Assembly: GCA_963732585.1 (NCBI GenBank)
Contig: CAVSZY010000003.1
Span: 868,001 to 932,000, forward strand
DNA length: 64,000 nucleotides
Direction of reading: 5' to 3'
From: WLMZ01 sp963732585
Lineage (GTDB): Bacteria; Actinomycetota; Acidimicrobiia; Acidimicrobiales; Ilumatobacteraceae
Shown in pieces: positions 1 to 9,240 of the stretch (its first letter is position 1; every line of letters starts with the position of its first letter). The position numbers and the translations under genes were made by a program. Below the pieces are notes generated by a model. The model worked only from the letters and a program-made list of their open reading frames with translations, was not told the DNA's origin and searched no databases.

Positions 1-79
1 CAGACTCGATGATGTTTCCCGTGTCGATGTCCAGAACCCCGCCGGCATGCAGCACGATCACCGTTGATTGAGTGGGCAT
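1..79 (-). CDS. Amidohydrolase-like protein, N-terminal fragment (continues outside window)
   Basis: Only the first 26 codons lie in the window. The peptide opens MPTQSTVIVLHAGGVLDID, the style of N-terminal beta-strand that begins many metal-dependent amidohydrolases before their first HxH metal motif. The motif itself is outside the window. The ATG at 79 follows an AAGGATC stretch that could serve as ribosome binding site and lies 21 bases after the livF stop, so it is probably the last gene of the ABC importer operon seen here. The family assignment rests on N-terminal style alone. Any enzyme with a similar start is possible. Confidence 0.45.
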   Translation of the reverse strand, partial: MPTQSTVIVLHAGGVLDIDTGNIIES

Positions 80-100
80 TGAGATCCTTTCGATCTGACG

Positions 101-832
101 TCAGTGTGAGGCGTCGTCGCTGCCAGCGCCGGCATAGAGGAATGCCTGGACACGGTCGGTGGCATCGGCGGCGGGACCCGACCAAGAGGCGCTGCCATGT
201 TCCATGACGATCACGCGGTCACAGAGCTTCAAGGCGTGGGAGACGTGTTGCTCGATGACCAGCAGGGCCATACCGGCGGAGCGCAGTTGGGCGAGATATT
301 CGTAGGTGCGATCGATGATCGTCGGCGCCAGTCCCAACGACAGCTCGTCGGCAATCAACAGCTTCGGGGCGTCGATCAGCACGCGGGCCATGGCCAACAT
401 GCGCTGTTCACCGCCCGACAGCGTGCCGGCGACTTGACTGCGGCGATCACCCAGCCGAGGGAACAGCTCGAATGCTTCGCTCAGCCCGCCGCGCACACCA
501 CGATTGCCGCGGATCCGCTGAATCGACAACGTCAGATTCTCTTCGACGGTCAGCGAGGCAAACACCGAACGACCCTCCGGTGCGTGGGCGATGCCGGCGC
601 GGGCGTAGCGATACGTTGCTTGACCGGTGAGATCGTTTCCGTCGACCACGACCTGACCTTTGCTCGGCGCGATGAGTCCCGAGGCCACACGGGCGACCGT
701 CGTCTTGCCGGCACCGTTGGGCCCGACGAGGGCAACCGCCTCGCCTGCTTCGATGGTCAGCGTCAAGTCGAACAACGCGCGAAAGGCACCATAACCCGCA
801 TCGACGTTGCGGAGCTCGAGCGCTGCGCTCAC
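101..832 (-). CDS. livF: Branched-chain amino acid-type ABC transporter ATP-binding protein (LivF-like)
   Basis: A 243-residue ABC ATPase of the LivF type, one of two ATPases energising a branched-chain amino acid or amide type importer at the inner face of the membrane. Walker A (GPNGAGKT) is at residues 37-44, the signature LSGGEQ at 138-143 and Walker B (LLIADE) at 158-163, followed by the LivF-typical ADELSLGLAP. Length is normal for the family. The GTG start at 832 overlaps the livG stop as GTGA, which implies translational coupling. True substrates of this transporter family range from leucine to urea, amides and aromatic acids. The catabolic neighbours here favour a non-amino-acid substrate, but that is inference. 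Confidence 0.9.
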   Translation of the reverse strand: MSAALELRNVDAGYGAFRALFDLTLTIEAGEAVALVGPNGAGKTTVARVASGLIAPSKGQVVVDGNDLTGQATYRYARAGIAHAPEGRSVFASLTVEENLTLSIQRIRGNRGVRGGLSEAFELFPRLGDRRSQVAGTLSGGEQRMLAMARVLIDAPKLLIADELSLGLAPTIIDRTYEYLAQLRSAGMALLVIEQHVSHALKLCDRVIVMEHGSASWSGPAADATDRVQAFLYAGAGSDDASH

Positions 833-1599
833 GCCGGCACCTCCAAATCGCCGAGATAGGCGTGGCGCATCTCCGGGCTGGCCATCACGCTGGCCGTGCT
901 CCCGGAGAGCAGCATGGTGCCGAAGTCGAGCAGATAGCTCCGGGTGGTGAACGTGGAGACCAACTCGATGTCGTGTTCCACAAGCAAGATGGCGAAGCCC
1001 TTTTCCTCTTGCACCGCACGCAAGGTCTTGGCCAGCGCCGCAGTTTCGATGCGATCAAGTCCAGACGACGGCTCGTCGAGCAGCAGCAACCGCGGCCCGG
1101 TCATCAAGGCCCGACCGACCTCGACGAGTCGGCCTTGCCCGAGGCTGAGACGCTCGATCGGTTCGTCGGCAAGCTCGCGCAGCCCCAACAGATCGAGCAC
1201 CTCATCGGTACGCGCCAGCTCGTCGGGCCGGGAGCGACCAGCCAGACGAATGTCCTGTAGCCACTTGCGCTCGCGACGACGGACCCGATCGGCGATGATC
1301 AGGTGATCGCGAACCGTCGAGTCGGGAAACAACTCGATGCGTTGGAACGTGCGCCCGATTCCCCGTTTTGCCCGCTCATGAACGGCCATCGCGGAGATGT
1401 CCTCGCCGGCAAAGCTCACCGAGCCGCTGTCGGAACGCAGGACGCCAAGGACGCAATTGAAGAACGTGGTCTTTCCGGCACCATTGGGGCCGATCAAACC
1501 GACGCGTTCGCCCTCTTCCACTTCGAGGTCGACGTCGTTGAGCGCGACGATGCCCGCAAACTTCTTGCGAACGCCACGGGTGCTGAGCAACGCGTTCAT
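829..1599 (-). CDS. livG: Branched-chain amino acid-type ABC transporter ATP-binding protein (LivG-like)
   Basis: A 256-residue ABC ATPase, the LivG partner of the importer. Walker A (GPNGAGKT) is at 37-44. The signature appears as LSLGQGRLVEVGRAL, with LSLGQ in place of LSGGQ as is common in LivG. Walker B is LLLLDEPSSGLD and the switch histidine is in LLVEHDIEL. The reading frame stays open 49 codons further upstream, but that stretch lies inside the permease gene and is not family-like. The ATG at 1599 is chosen because it starts the conserved domain and overlaps the permease stop as ATGA (1596-1599). Confidence 0.92.
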   Translation of the reverse strand: MNALLSTRGVRKKFAGIVALNDVDLEVEEGERVGLIGPNGAGKTTFFNCVLGVLRSDSGSVSFAGEDISAMAVHERAKRGIGRTFQRIELFPDSTVRDHLIIADRVRRRERKWLQDIRLAGRSRPDELARTDEVLDLLGLRELADEPIERLSLGQGRLVEVGRALMTGPRLLLLDEPSSGLDRIETAALAKTLRAVQEEKGFAILLVEHDIELVSTFTTRSYLLDFGTMLLSGSTASVMASPEMRHAYLGDLEVPA

Positions 1600-3660
1600 C
1601 CGACCGCCGCCACAACCGCGCCGGGCGCCTTCTTCAGTGCCTTCTTGGCCCGTTTGGCCTGGGCCTTGGCTCGGCTCATCTCGATGACGCCTTCTGGATG
1701 TTTGGCGTACTGAATCGTTCCCAGCCCGAACAGGATCAGCCGCCACTTCGTGTCGATCGGGAAGAAATCAGGGAACGGATCCGGATTGCGGGTGATCCAG
1801 CCGATCAGCTCGCCCTGCAGAAACAGCTTGTCCATCAACGTCGCCGCCGCAGCGCCGATCAATGCCGCCGCAGGGTGGCGCACGCCGAAGGTGACCACCA
1901 ACACCAACCAGAACAGGGCGCCGACCGGCCCGAAGGACTTCGGATAATCGACCTTCTCCTGGCCCATGGCAAACATCGAGCCACCGATCGCGGCGACGAA
2001 GGCCGATACCGCAAAGACGATCACCCGGGCGCGCCCGACGGAGATGCCGATCGACTGCGAGGCCAACTCGCTGCCGCGCACGGCACGCAGCGTGCGCCCG
2101 GTGGTGCTCTTTCCGAACAGTGTCACTGCGGTGGTGACGATAATCAGCACGACGATCGCCAAGGCAAGGAACGACTTGTCGTTGACAAAATCCCACCCTC
2201 CCATCAGCGGGCGGGGCACGGCCAACGCTGGGTTGCGGCCGTCCTGGGAACCGCCGACCCAGGAAAACTTGACCATAACCGAATCGAAGAAGTAGGCGAA
2301 GGCCAGCGTGGCGATGGCGATCCAGATGCCATTGAGGCGCAACAGTGGCAGGGCCAGCAGGGCAGCGACGACGGCGGCGATCGCCGCGCCGATCAACATG
2401 CCGACCAACACCGACACTTGGTAGCGGTCGGCCAGTTGGAACATGGTGAAGGCGCCGATCGCGGCAAACGATCCTTGGCACAGCGAGATGTAGCCGCCGT
2501 AGCCGGTGATGACGGTGAGCGAGAGATACAAAATCGCCAGCGTCACCGCTTGGGTGACCAGGAAGATCCACGCCGCGTCACCGCGGGTCAACAGGATCGC
2601 TGCGACGGCAATGAGCAATCCGAGGCCGATGAGGCGGCGGGTCTTGACGCGTGTCGCACTCTCGGCGGCAACCGCCTGCGACGACAGCGGGGGATCGACC
2701 CCGGCCAACGGATCGGCTGATTGTTGCGCCCGACGGACACTCGGCACGAAGATCAACACCGCGAACAACACCACAAACGGGATCGCCGGGGTGAGGTTGC
2801 TTTGGATCGGCTTCAACCAGGTGGCCGTCCTGCTCCATTTGGGGATGAAGGTGTTGAACAGCGCAATGGCGATGCCGAGGCCGAGCCCGCCAAACAATGC
2901 TCGCGGCAAGCTCGACAGCGACCCGAGCGCGGCCGCGGCGATGGCAATGACGACGATGTTGAAGAACTCGGGGGAGCTCAGCGACGTGAACTTTGGTGCA
3001 ATCAACACGCCGGCCAGCCCGGCAAAGAGCGAGGACAACGCCCACGCAGTGGCCGACATCCGGCCCGAGGGGATGCCGTTGAGCTCGGTCATCCGCGGGC
3101 TTTCGACTACGGCGCGCATCTGCAGACCGATCATCGTGAAACGGAACAGCAGCGCCAGGCAGATCACGGCAAAGGCCCCGAAGCCGAGCATCACCAACTC
3201 GTTGCGGTTGAACGAGTAGAGCCCGAACACCTCGTAGAAGACGCTGCCGCCTTTCGGGGCGATGCCGGAGGGCACCTTGCCACTGACGGGTTTGAACCCG
3301 AGCAGGGTGTCGGCCAGGGCAGGCAGGGCGATCGTTAAGCCGATCGCTACCACCAGGCCGGCGACCGGCGGCGCAGCGCGGCAAGTGTTTAAAGACGACG
3401 AAGTCGAGAAAGATGCCGAGCAGAGGAGCGAGGATCAACACGGCTCCAACGAAGCTCAGCCAAGTCGGCCAACCCCAGTCGGTTTGCATCTTGTAGAAGG
3501 CGACGGCCGAGACGTAGGCCTGAGCACCAAAGGCGAGGTTGAAGACCCCGGAGGTCTTGTAGGCCAGGACGAAACCCAGGGCCACGAGCGCGTAGACCGT
3601 TCCGGGCGGTGCTCCTTGAAGCACCGCCCGGACGAAATCATCAAAGGCCGAAGCGAACAT
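1596..3660 (-). CDS. Fused LivH-LivM-type ABC permease, interrupted by a one-base frameshift
   Basis: A membrane permease with both halves of a branched-chain type importer in one polypeptide of about 687 residues. The LivH half starts at the ATG at 3660 (MFASAFDDFVRAVLQG, then LVALGFVLAYKTSGVFNLAFGA). The LivM half follows a hydrophilic linker and contains LSLTVITGYGGYISLCQGSFAAIGA and the EAA-like GRTLRAVRGSELASQSIGISV. Multiple transmembrane segments are visible in both halves. The N-terminal frame runs to about VVFKHL and continues in another frame as RAAPPVAGLVVAIG. Removing one G at 3380/3381 joins them exactly. LivHM fusions are known in actinobacteria, so the join is likely real and the shift either a base-calling error or a recent lesion. 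The gene lies 36 bases after the binding-protein gene. Confidence 0.8.
3602..3631 (-). other. Perfect 12-bp inverted repeat inside the start of the livHM gene
   Basis: CCGGGCGGTGCT (3602-3613), a six-base spacer and its exact reverse complement AGCACCGCCCGG (3620-3631) lie within codons 10-20 of the permease gene. The transcript would form a very stable hairpin about 30 nt after the start codon and about 65 nt after the binding-protein gene stop. Stem-loops between a binding-protein gene and its permease genes often limit permease expression or protect the upstream mRNA. That role here is inferred. Confidence 0.6.
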
Positions 3661-3696
3661 TACCCATCCTGCAGCGAGCGGTCATGGGTCGTTTGC

Positions 3697-5178
3697 TCAG
3701 CCGAACGACATCTGCGTGGCGTCTTGCCATTCGACCAGCGGCAACTCGTCGTAGCAGTACCACGGCTTCTCGGGATCGCCGACAAGCTCCAAGGCGCCGC
3801 TGACGACCTTGACGTAGGCCTGACAGACCCGGCCGGGGCCGTCTGGTTCGCGGGCAGTGTGCGCCGTGCTCCAATCGACGGTGGGAACCAACCCACCGGC
3901 GGTGAATTCGGTGAGGGTGTTCGATGCCGCCACCATGCTCGCTTGGTCAAACTGCGGGCCGGCGGCAAGCAGGCCGCTCACTGCTAAGTCGGCTCCCAGC
4001 CAACCTTGCACGGTGTAGTCGTTGATCTGGTAGCCACCCTTGTTCATCCAGTCGATCATCGTCTGCAGCATCGAGTCGCCCACGCCTGCCTCGACCGGGC
4101 GGAAGGCCACCCCGAGGACGTTGCCTTCGAGCACGTCAGCGTTGTTGGTGATGAAGTCGGTGTCGCCGTAGCCCTGAGGAAGGATCACGGTCACATCGCT
4201 CATGCCCTGGCGCTCGAGTTCCTGAATCAACACCAGGGCGGTGTTCTGGTCGACGCATGTGGTGATGTAGTTGACGCCGAGGTCCTTCATCGCTGTCACT
4301 TCCGGCCCAATGCCGTTCGGCAGGCCGAATGCCAAGTCGCTGTTCTTGTAGACCATCTCGACGCCCGCTGCGGCACCCCACTCGGCGAGCTCGGTCTCGT
4401 TGCGGTCGACGCAGTCCTTTGAGGCCTGGGCGACGCCGAGGCCGAGGGCAGCGACCTTGGTGCCACCGAAAAGCTTGGCACCCCACACCGTCATCGGCGC
4501 TGGGCACAACGCACACATCGTGCCAACCGGGATGAACCCGTTCTCCAGCCCGTTGACTTGCAGGGCGTTGGGCGCCGTGGTGTAAAACGGCACGCCGCTC
4601 TTGCCGAGGTCGGGAATGCCGCTGGCATCGAACGGTGCGGCAAAGACGCCGAACGAATTCGGGTCATCGATGATCTCCAGCGTCTTGACCTGGGCGTTCG
4701 TCCATTCGTCGTCGACGATGCTGATCGTCAGGTCGCGTCCGTTGACCCCACCGAGGCTGTTCTGGTAGTCGAAGTAGGCCTGCACTCCACCGGCGTAGCA
4801 GTCGAGGAGGCAGTAGCCGAGAGGGTTGGCGGCGCCAGTACCAGTGACCGTGAAATTAATCGTTTCATCGGTCACTCCAGGCACGCCGCTGATCGGCTCA
4901 AAGGTGCCGATGTCGGGGGTTTGCTCAGGTGGATCGGTGGCTACCGGCGTGGTCTCCTGCGTGGTGGCGTCCGTGATGTCGGGCGCAACCGTCACGTCCG
5001 CTGCGTCGGTGGGCGGCGGCGGATCCGTCACCTCTGGTGTCACCGCAGCAGCGGTCGGCGCAGGCTCGGCGTCGCCATCGCCCGAGTTCGAGCACGAGGC
5101 GAACACAAGGCCGAACGCGGCGACAAGCGCAGCGACGCGCCGAGAGTTAGAAGTTCCCTTACGAGAGCTAGTGGGCAT
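3697..5178 (-). CDS. Periplasmic-binding-type lipoprotein of the Liv-like ABC importer
   Basis: A 493-residue extracytoplasmic substrate-binding lipoprotein (Peripla_BP_6-like). The N-terminus has basic residues, a hydrophobic core and a lipobox-like FASC with the lipidated Cys at residue 29. A Thr/Pro/Asp-rich spacer follows to about residue 90. The mature domain starts near FTVTGTGAANPLGYC and includes AYFDYQNSLGGVNGRDLTI, typical of LivJ-like receptors. The ATG at 5178 is chosen over in-frame upstream codons because GGAGGATG stands just before it and it starts the signal peptide. It is the first gene of the importer operon. The ligand cannot be predicted. Confidence 0.88.
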   Translation of the reverse strand: MPTSSRKGTSNSRRVAALVAAFGLVFASCSNSGDGDAEPAPTAAAVTPEVTDPPPPTDAADVTVAPDITDATTQETTPVATDPPEQTPDIGTFEPISGVPGVTDETINFTVTGTGAANPLGYCLLDCYAGGVQAYFDYQNSLGGVNGRDLTISIVDDEWTNAQVKTLEIIDDPNSFGVFAAPFDASGIPDLGKSGVPFYTTAPNALQVNGLENGFIPVGTMCALCPAPMTVWGAKLFGGTKVAALGLGVAQASKDCVDRNETELAEWGAAAGVEMVYKNSDLAFGLPNGIGPEVTAMKDLGVNYITTCVDQNTALVLIQELERQGMSDVTVILPQGYGDTDFITNNADVLEGNVLGVAFRPVEAGVGDSMLQTMIDWMNKGGYQINDYTVQGWLGADLAVSGLLAAGPQFDQASMVAASNTLTEFTAGGLVPTVDWSTAHTAREPDGPGRVCQAYVKVVSGALELVGDPEKPWYCYDELPLVEWQDATQMSFG

Positions 5179-5233
5179 CAGGCATCCTCCGATGATGTTG
5201 AGATCCCCCCCAAGAGGACTCGAACCTGTTTGA

Positions 5234-5261
5234 ACTGTACTCGGCTTGAAATCTAACGCAA
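5234..5261 (-). promoter_or_regulatory. Possible sigma70-type promoter for the importer operon
   Basis: On the minus strand TTGCGT (5261-5256) and TACAGT (5239-5234) are separated by 16 bases, about 55 bases before the lipoprotein start codon, in the 191-base gap after the molybdenum hydroxylase gene. Both hexamers are partial matches, so the call is tentative. Confidence 0.3.
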
Positions 5262-5369
5262 GTATCAGTCGATGAACTTTGACCCGCTGGGTGGCACGTG
5301 TTGGCATCCACGGCTCTTGGTTGGCTACCGGCGCCGACCGAGGGCTTTTGGAGTACGCAGCGACGGCGG

Positions 5370-5870
5370 TCACTGGCCGTCGGACAAGTTGGCGGAGGCG
5401 TCCGCCGCCGCTCGCACAGCGGCGAAGATCCCCTGATAACCGGTGCAACGGCACAGATTGCCGGAGAGCCCGACGCGGATCTCGTCATCTGTTGGAGCAG
5501 GATTGTCACGCAATAGCGCGGTCGCAGAAACGATGAACCCCGGCGTGCAGAACCCGCATTGCAGGCCGTGGTAATCGCGAAACGCCTGTTGGATGGCGGA
5601 CAGTTGGCCATCGGGCCCGGCGATGCCTTCGATCGTGGTGATCTGTGCACCATCGACCTGCACGGCGAACAGCAGGCAGGCTCGCACCGCCTGGGCGTCG
5701 AGCAACACCGAACACGCTCCGCAGGCGCCGTGCTCGCAGCCCAGGTGGGTACCGGTGAGGCCGCAGCGTTGACGGAGGAAGTCGGCCAGCGTGAGGCGCG
5801 CAGGCACCGCGGCGTTGCGACGCACCCCGTTGATCGTGACAGCGATGACGTGCTCAGGCGAGTCAGCCAC
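5370..5870 (-). CDS. [2Fe-2S] subunit of a xanthine oxidase-family molybdenum hydroxylase
   Basis: A 166-residue small subunit carrying two [2Fe-2S] clusters that pass electrons from the molybdenum site. The plant-ferredoxin-like cluster ligands are C45, C50, C53 and C65 (GCEHGACGAC, then RACL). The C-terminal helical cluster uses C105 and C108 (QCGFCTPG) and C140 and C142 (NLCRCTGY). Length and motifs match the CoxS/IorA/XdhC-type family. The start overlaps the stop of the upstream large-subunit gene by eight bases. The redox partner is unclear because no FAD subunit gene is adjacent. Confidence 0.92.
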   Translation of the reverse strand: MADSPEHVIAVTINGVRRNAAVPARLTLADFLRQRCGLTGTHLGCEHGACGACSVLLDAQAVRACLLFAVQVDGAQITTIEGIAGPDGQLSAIQQAFRDYHGLQCGFCTPGFIVSATALLRDNPAPTDDEIRVGLSGNLCRCTGYQGIFAAVRAAADASANLSDGQ

Positions 5871-8199
5871 GGCGAGCCTGCGCGATCAGATCGATGATCA
5901 CCGTCGGGCTCAGCGGCAAACGAGTGATCGTCACGCCGAGCGGGGCAAGCGCATCGGCAACCGCATTGGCAACGGCTGCAGGAGCGGCGATAGCGCCGCC
6001 TTCGCCGACGCCCTTGTACCCGCCCGGCCCTGGGCCGGGGGAACCTTCGACATGGCCGAATTCGATCGTCGGCACCTCGGCCATCGTCGGCAACAGATAG
6101 TCGACGAAGGTCGATGCCAGCGGATTACCGTCGCTGTCCCAGGCGAAATCTTCGAACAGGGCACCACCAATCCCTTGCACCGTGCCGCCGGCAATCTGCC
6201 CCTCGACCACGTTGGGATTGATCATCGGGCCACAGTCCTCGGCAACGACATAGCGCAGCAGCGTCACCTGTCCTGTCTCGATATCGACCTCGCAGGTGCA
6301 CACATGGGTGGCGTTGGCCCACACGTTGGGCGCCTCGGCGCGGTAACGGGCGCTGGCTTCGAGTCCGAGTTCGATCTCGCGTGGCAGCTTGTCGTGCCCG
6401 AAGTAGGCGATGTTGGCGATCTCGGCCAACGACAGGCCTGTCGCGTGCGAGCCCGCCACCGAGGCCCGCCCGTTGGCCAGGACGATGTCGTCGGCCGAGG
6501 CTTCCAGGATGTGGGCGGCGATCGTGGCGATCTTCGAGCGCAAAATTCCGGCGGTCTCACGGACCGCTCCGGCGACCATCGAGCCGCTGCGGCTTCCACC
6601 GGTGCCAGAACCGAACGGGGTCAGTGCGGTGTCGCCCTGGATCGTGCTGACCATCGCCATGTCGACACCCAAGGCGTCGGCGGTGAGCTGAATCGCTGTC
6701 GTCTCCAAGCTGTTGCCCGCGGAACCGCCGGCGAGATAGACGTTGATCGCTCCGGACGGTTCGACTCGAATCGTCGCCCCTTCGCTGCCGTGATGTGGCA
6801 TCGCCGTCGACGTCGGCTCGACGTAGCTCGCCGTGCCGATACCCAGGTAACGCCCGGCGGCCCGGGCCCCCGCTTGCTTGGCGCGGAACCCGTCGTAATC
6901 GATGATCTCCAGGGCCATCTCGAAGGTCTCCAACGGCGTCATGTCGCTCAACATCATCCGGTTGGCGTTGGCGTAGGGCAGTTCGTCCTGGCGGAGCAGG
7001 TTTCGCCGGCGCAGATCGGCAGGGTCGACGCCCAACTGGCGAGCGGCGATATCGAGCACCATCTCCCGGGCCACCGTCTCGAACTGCCATGGGCCGCGAT
7101 AGGCGGTGCGCCCAGGGGTGTTGGTGAACACGCATTTCGCCGTCCACGCCGCGTTGGCGAAGCGATAGCCGCCGGGGAAGATCATGCCAACCGCAGCAGC
7201 GACGCCAACCGGCCATGGCACCGGGTAGGCGCCGACGTCCTGCAGGGCGTCGATGCTCGCGGCGAGCAGCGTGCCTTCGGTGTCGAAGGCCATCTTCACG
7301 AGCCCGTTCTCGCGACGTGAACTACTGGCCATCAAGTTTTCGCGACGATCCTCGATGTATTTCAAGGCGCCGCCGACCTTGCGCGTGGCAAGCAACACGC
7401 AGACGTCCTCGCGATGCGCTTGGATCTTCTGCCCGAACGCACCACCGGTATCGCCAGCGATGACCCGCACCCGGTTTTCGCCAACACCCAACAGTCGGGC
7501 AGCGAAACCGCGCAGGTCGTGGGGGGCCTGTGTCGCCGCCCACACGGTCAGCGACCCGTCGGACGGCGACCACTCGGCGACCAGGCCGCGGGTTTCCATC
7601 GGGCTAGCGACATAGGCCTGCTGCCAGATCGTTTCCGTGACAACGAGATGTGCCTCGTCGAAGATCGGGGTCAAGGTCGCTGCGGGGCGCCCGGCAAGCT
7701 GCCCGGCGCTGTTGCCCGCCCAGCCCTCGTGGACGACGACATCGCTGTGCGCCGCGGCGGCGAAGTCGACGAGCGCTGGCAGCGGTTCGTAATCGACCTC
7801 GACCAGGTCGGCCGCGTCCTCGGCGATGTAGCGATCGTCGGCGACGATCAGGGCGACGAGGTCGCCGACAAATCGGACCTCGCCGTCGGCCAACGGTGGG
7901 CGCGGCGTGTCCGGCACGTTCTTGCCCATCATTGCGTACCAGGCCTCGTGGACGCCGGGGTTGAGGTCGTCGGCAGTGAGCACGGCGTGAACACCGTCGA
8001 GAGCCAGCGCCGCTCTGGCGTCGATCGACACGATGCGCGCCCGGGCGAAGGGGCTGCGCACGAAGCACACCTCGCGCATCCCCGGTCGCACGATGTCGTC
8101 GACGAAGGTGCCGTGCCCGCTGACCAACCGAGCGTCTTCTACCCGCGGCACCCGCGCCCCGGCGTAACGGGCTGCACCCGCCACAAGATCAGCGCTCAT
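5863..8199 (-). CDS. Molybdopterin-binding large subunit of a xanthine oxidase-family hydroxylase
   Basis: A 778-residue catalytic subunit that would hydroxylate a carbon centre of an aromatic, N-heterocyclic or aldehyde substrate using water. The family layout is complete: an N-terminal Ald_Xan_dh_C-like domain (GHGTFVDDI), GDTGGAFGQKIQ at the cofactor, the active-site loop TAYRGPWQFET and the catalytic Glu at about 733 in GVGEGG. The loop is AYRGPWQ, not the AYRCSFR of true form I CO dehydrogenase, so CO oxidation is unlikely. It overlaps the VOC gene upstream by 11 bases and the small subunit downstream by 8. Absence of a CoxM-like FAD subunit recalls two-subunit enzymes such as isoquinoline 1-oxidoreductase. 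Confidence 0.88.
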   Translation of the reverse strand: MSADLVAGAARYAGARVPRVEDARLVSGHGTFVDDIVRPGMREVCFVRSPFARARIVSIDARAALALDGVHAVLTADDLNPGVHEAWYAMMGKNVPDTPRPPLADGEVRFVGDLVALIVADDRYIAEDAADLVEVDYEPLPALVDFAAAAHSDVVVHEGWAGNSAGQLAGRPAATLTPIFDEAHLVVTETIWQQAYVASPMETRGLVAEWSPSDGSLTVWAATQAPHDLRGFAARLLGVGENRVRVIAGDTGGAFGQKIQAHREDVCVLLATRKVGGALKYIEDRRENLMASSSRRENGLVKMAFDTEGTLLAASIDALQDVGAYPVPWPVGVAAAVGMIFPGGYRFANAAWTAKCVFTNTPGRTAYRGPWQFETVAREMVLDIAARQLGVDPADLRRRNLLRQDELPYANANRMMLSDMTPLETFEMALEIIDYDGFRAKQAGARAAGRYLGIGTASYVEPTSTAMPHHGSEGATIRVEPSGAINVYLAGGSAGNSLETTAIQLTADALGVDMAMVSTIQGDTALTPFGSGTGGSRSGSMVAGAVRETAGILRSKIATIAAHILEASADDIVLANGRASVAGSHATGLSLAEIANIAYFGHDKLPREIELGLEASARYRAEAPNVWANATHVCTCEVDIETGQVTLLRYVVAEDCGPMINPNVVEGQIAGGTVQGIGGALFEDFAWDSDGNPLASTFVDYLLPTMAEVPTIEFGHVEGSPGPGPGGYKGVGEGGAIAAPAAVANAVADALAPLGVTITRLPLSPTVIIDLIAQARRG

Positions 8200-8686
8200 C
8201 GTCCCACCACGGCATCATCTTGAAGACCAGCTTGTCGGGATCGTCGATCAGTTCGAGGTACAAGCCGATCTCGGCGACCGTGTCGAGATAGCAGAACCGC
8301 GAGTTGCCCATCACCCCCGACATCACCGGCGTGTAGCCGTCGTCGATCGCCGCCTGGCGCAGGCTGTCGTAGTCATCGACGAAGAACCCGAGATGATGCG
8401 CCCCCGCTCCACGGCTCGCCAGTAGATCGAAGTGCACCCCTTCGCCGCGCAACGGTTGGATCAGTTCGATCATCATGTTGCCGCTGCGACCGAAGGCCAG
8501 ACCGAGATCGCATTGCACCTCGCGCCCGTCGATCTCCCATGGCGTCGTGGAGACGAACTCGAAGTACCGCGTGCAGCCGAAGGAGCGACGCATCGATTCC
8601 TTGGCTGCCTCCAAATCGTCGACAACGAAGGCCTGCTGGCGCAGATACGGACCGAGGCGACCGAAGATCGCTCCGAGGGCGCTCAC
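8189..8686 (-). CDS. VOC-superfamily (glyoxalase/dioxygenase-fold) protein
   Basis: A 165-residue vicinal-oxygen-chelate protein of glyoxalase or methylmalonyl-CoA epimerase style. Two beta-alpha-beta-beta-beta modules can be recognised: LRQQAFVVDDLEAAKESMRRSFG with NMMIELIQPL, and GAHHLGFFVDDYDSLRQAAIDDG with EIGLYLELIDD. His and Glu residues fit the usual metal ligands. The GTG at 8686 overlaps the upstream stop as GTGA, and the domain begins there, so the longer open frame upstream was rejected. Position between a SnoaL protein and a hydroxylase suggests isomerisation or cleavage of a pathway intermediate. The substrate is unknown. Confidence 0.82.
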   Translation of the reverse strand: MSALGAIFGRLGPYLRQQAFVVDDLEAAKESMRRSFGCTRYFEFVSTTPWEIDGREVQCDLGLAFGRSGNMMIELIQPLRGEGVHFDLLASRGAGAHHLGFFVDDYDSLRQAAIDDGYTPVMSGVMGNSRFCYLDTVAEIGLYLELIDDPDKLVFKMMPWWDDER

Positions 8687-9237
8687 CAGCGTCGCACATC
8701 TGTGTCGGTGCCCAGTGGGCGAGCGTACGACGGATCGTTGCGATCCCAGGTGCCATTGATGAACCCTGCGAAATTGCCCGAGGAGATCGCCGAGGTGTCG
8801 CCGTTCATCGTCCATTCGATGGTGCAGCGGCGCAGGGCGATCTTCCACACGCCGTTGCGGCGCTCCAAACGATCGAGGTAGCGGCCGCCGACGAGCACGA
8901 CGCTGCGATGATCACGAACCCTCATCGTCCCGATCACGTAGCTCTCGGCGTGGGCGACATCGCCGTCGAGTTCGCAGGTGTGCGTGGTGATGTTGTGCAG
9001 GTGGTCGATGAACACCGAGGCGTGTGCCCGATTGGCGTAGTCGCCATACTCCGGACCAGCGCAGACAACGGGGCCGTGTTCGTCGACCCCATCCTCGAAA
9101 TAGACGCTGGCCATCAACTCGAGGTCGTGGCGATCGTGGCCACGCGATTGCGTCATCACGCAATCGAGCACATCCTGGCGGTCTTTGAGATACCTGACCT
9201 CGGCGCGCAGCGCGGCCAGCTCCTGCTCGACGGTCAT
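8683..9237 (-). CDS. SnoaL-like / NTF2-fold protein
   Basis: A 184-residue protein with the SnoaL_4 style: an N-terminal helix with heptad-like residues (EQELAALRAEVRYLKDRQDV), then VMTQSRGHDRHDLELMASVYFEDGVDEHG, THTCELDGDVAHAESYVIG and GGRYLDRLERRNGVWKI. This fold is used by polyketide cyclases, scytalone dehydratase-like enzymes and the beta subunits of ring-hydroxylating dioxygenases. A Rieske alpha subunit is encoded 2 kb away without an adjacent beta gene, so a beta-like role is possible but unproven. The stop of the SDR gene lies three bases upstream, and the VOC gene overlaps it downstream. Confidence 0.8.
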   Translation of the reverse strand: MTVEQELAALRAEVRYLKDRQDVLDCVMTQSRGHDRHDLELMASVYFEDGVDEHGPVVCAGPEYGDYANRAHASVFIDHLHNITTHTCELDGDVAHAESYVIGTMRVRDHRSVVLVGGRYLDRLERRNGVWKIALRRCTIEWTMNGDTSAISSGNFAGFINGTWDRNDPSYARPLGTDTDVRRW

Positions 9238-9240
9238 GCG

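Noticed and set aside
5208..5236. tRNA-like T-arm sequence on the minus strand (GGTTCGAGTCC followed by a G run)
   Set aside because: The T stem pairs poorly and no acceptor, D or anticodon arm can be built around it. It is a chance match or a worn remnant.
5863..8199. Aerobic CO dehydrogenase large subunit (CoxL)
   Set aside because: The active-site loop reads AYRGPWQ with no Cys, and no CoxM gene is present. It belongs to the wider xanthine oxidase family.
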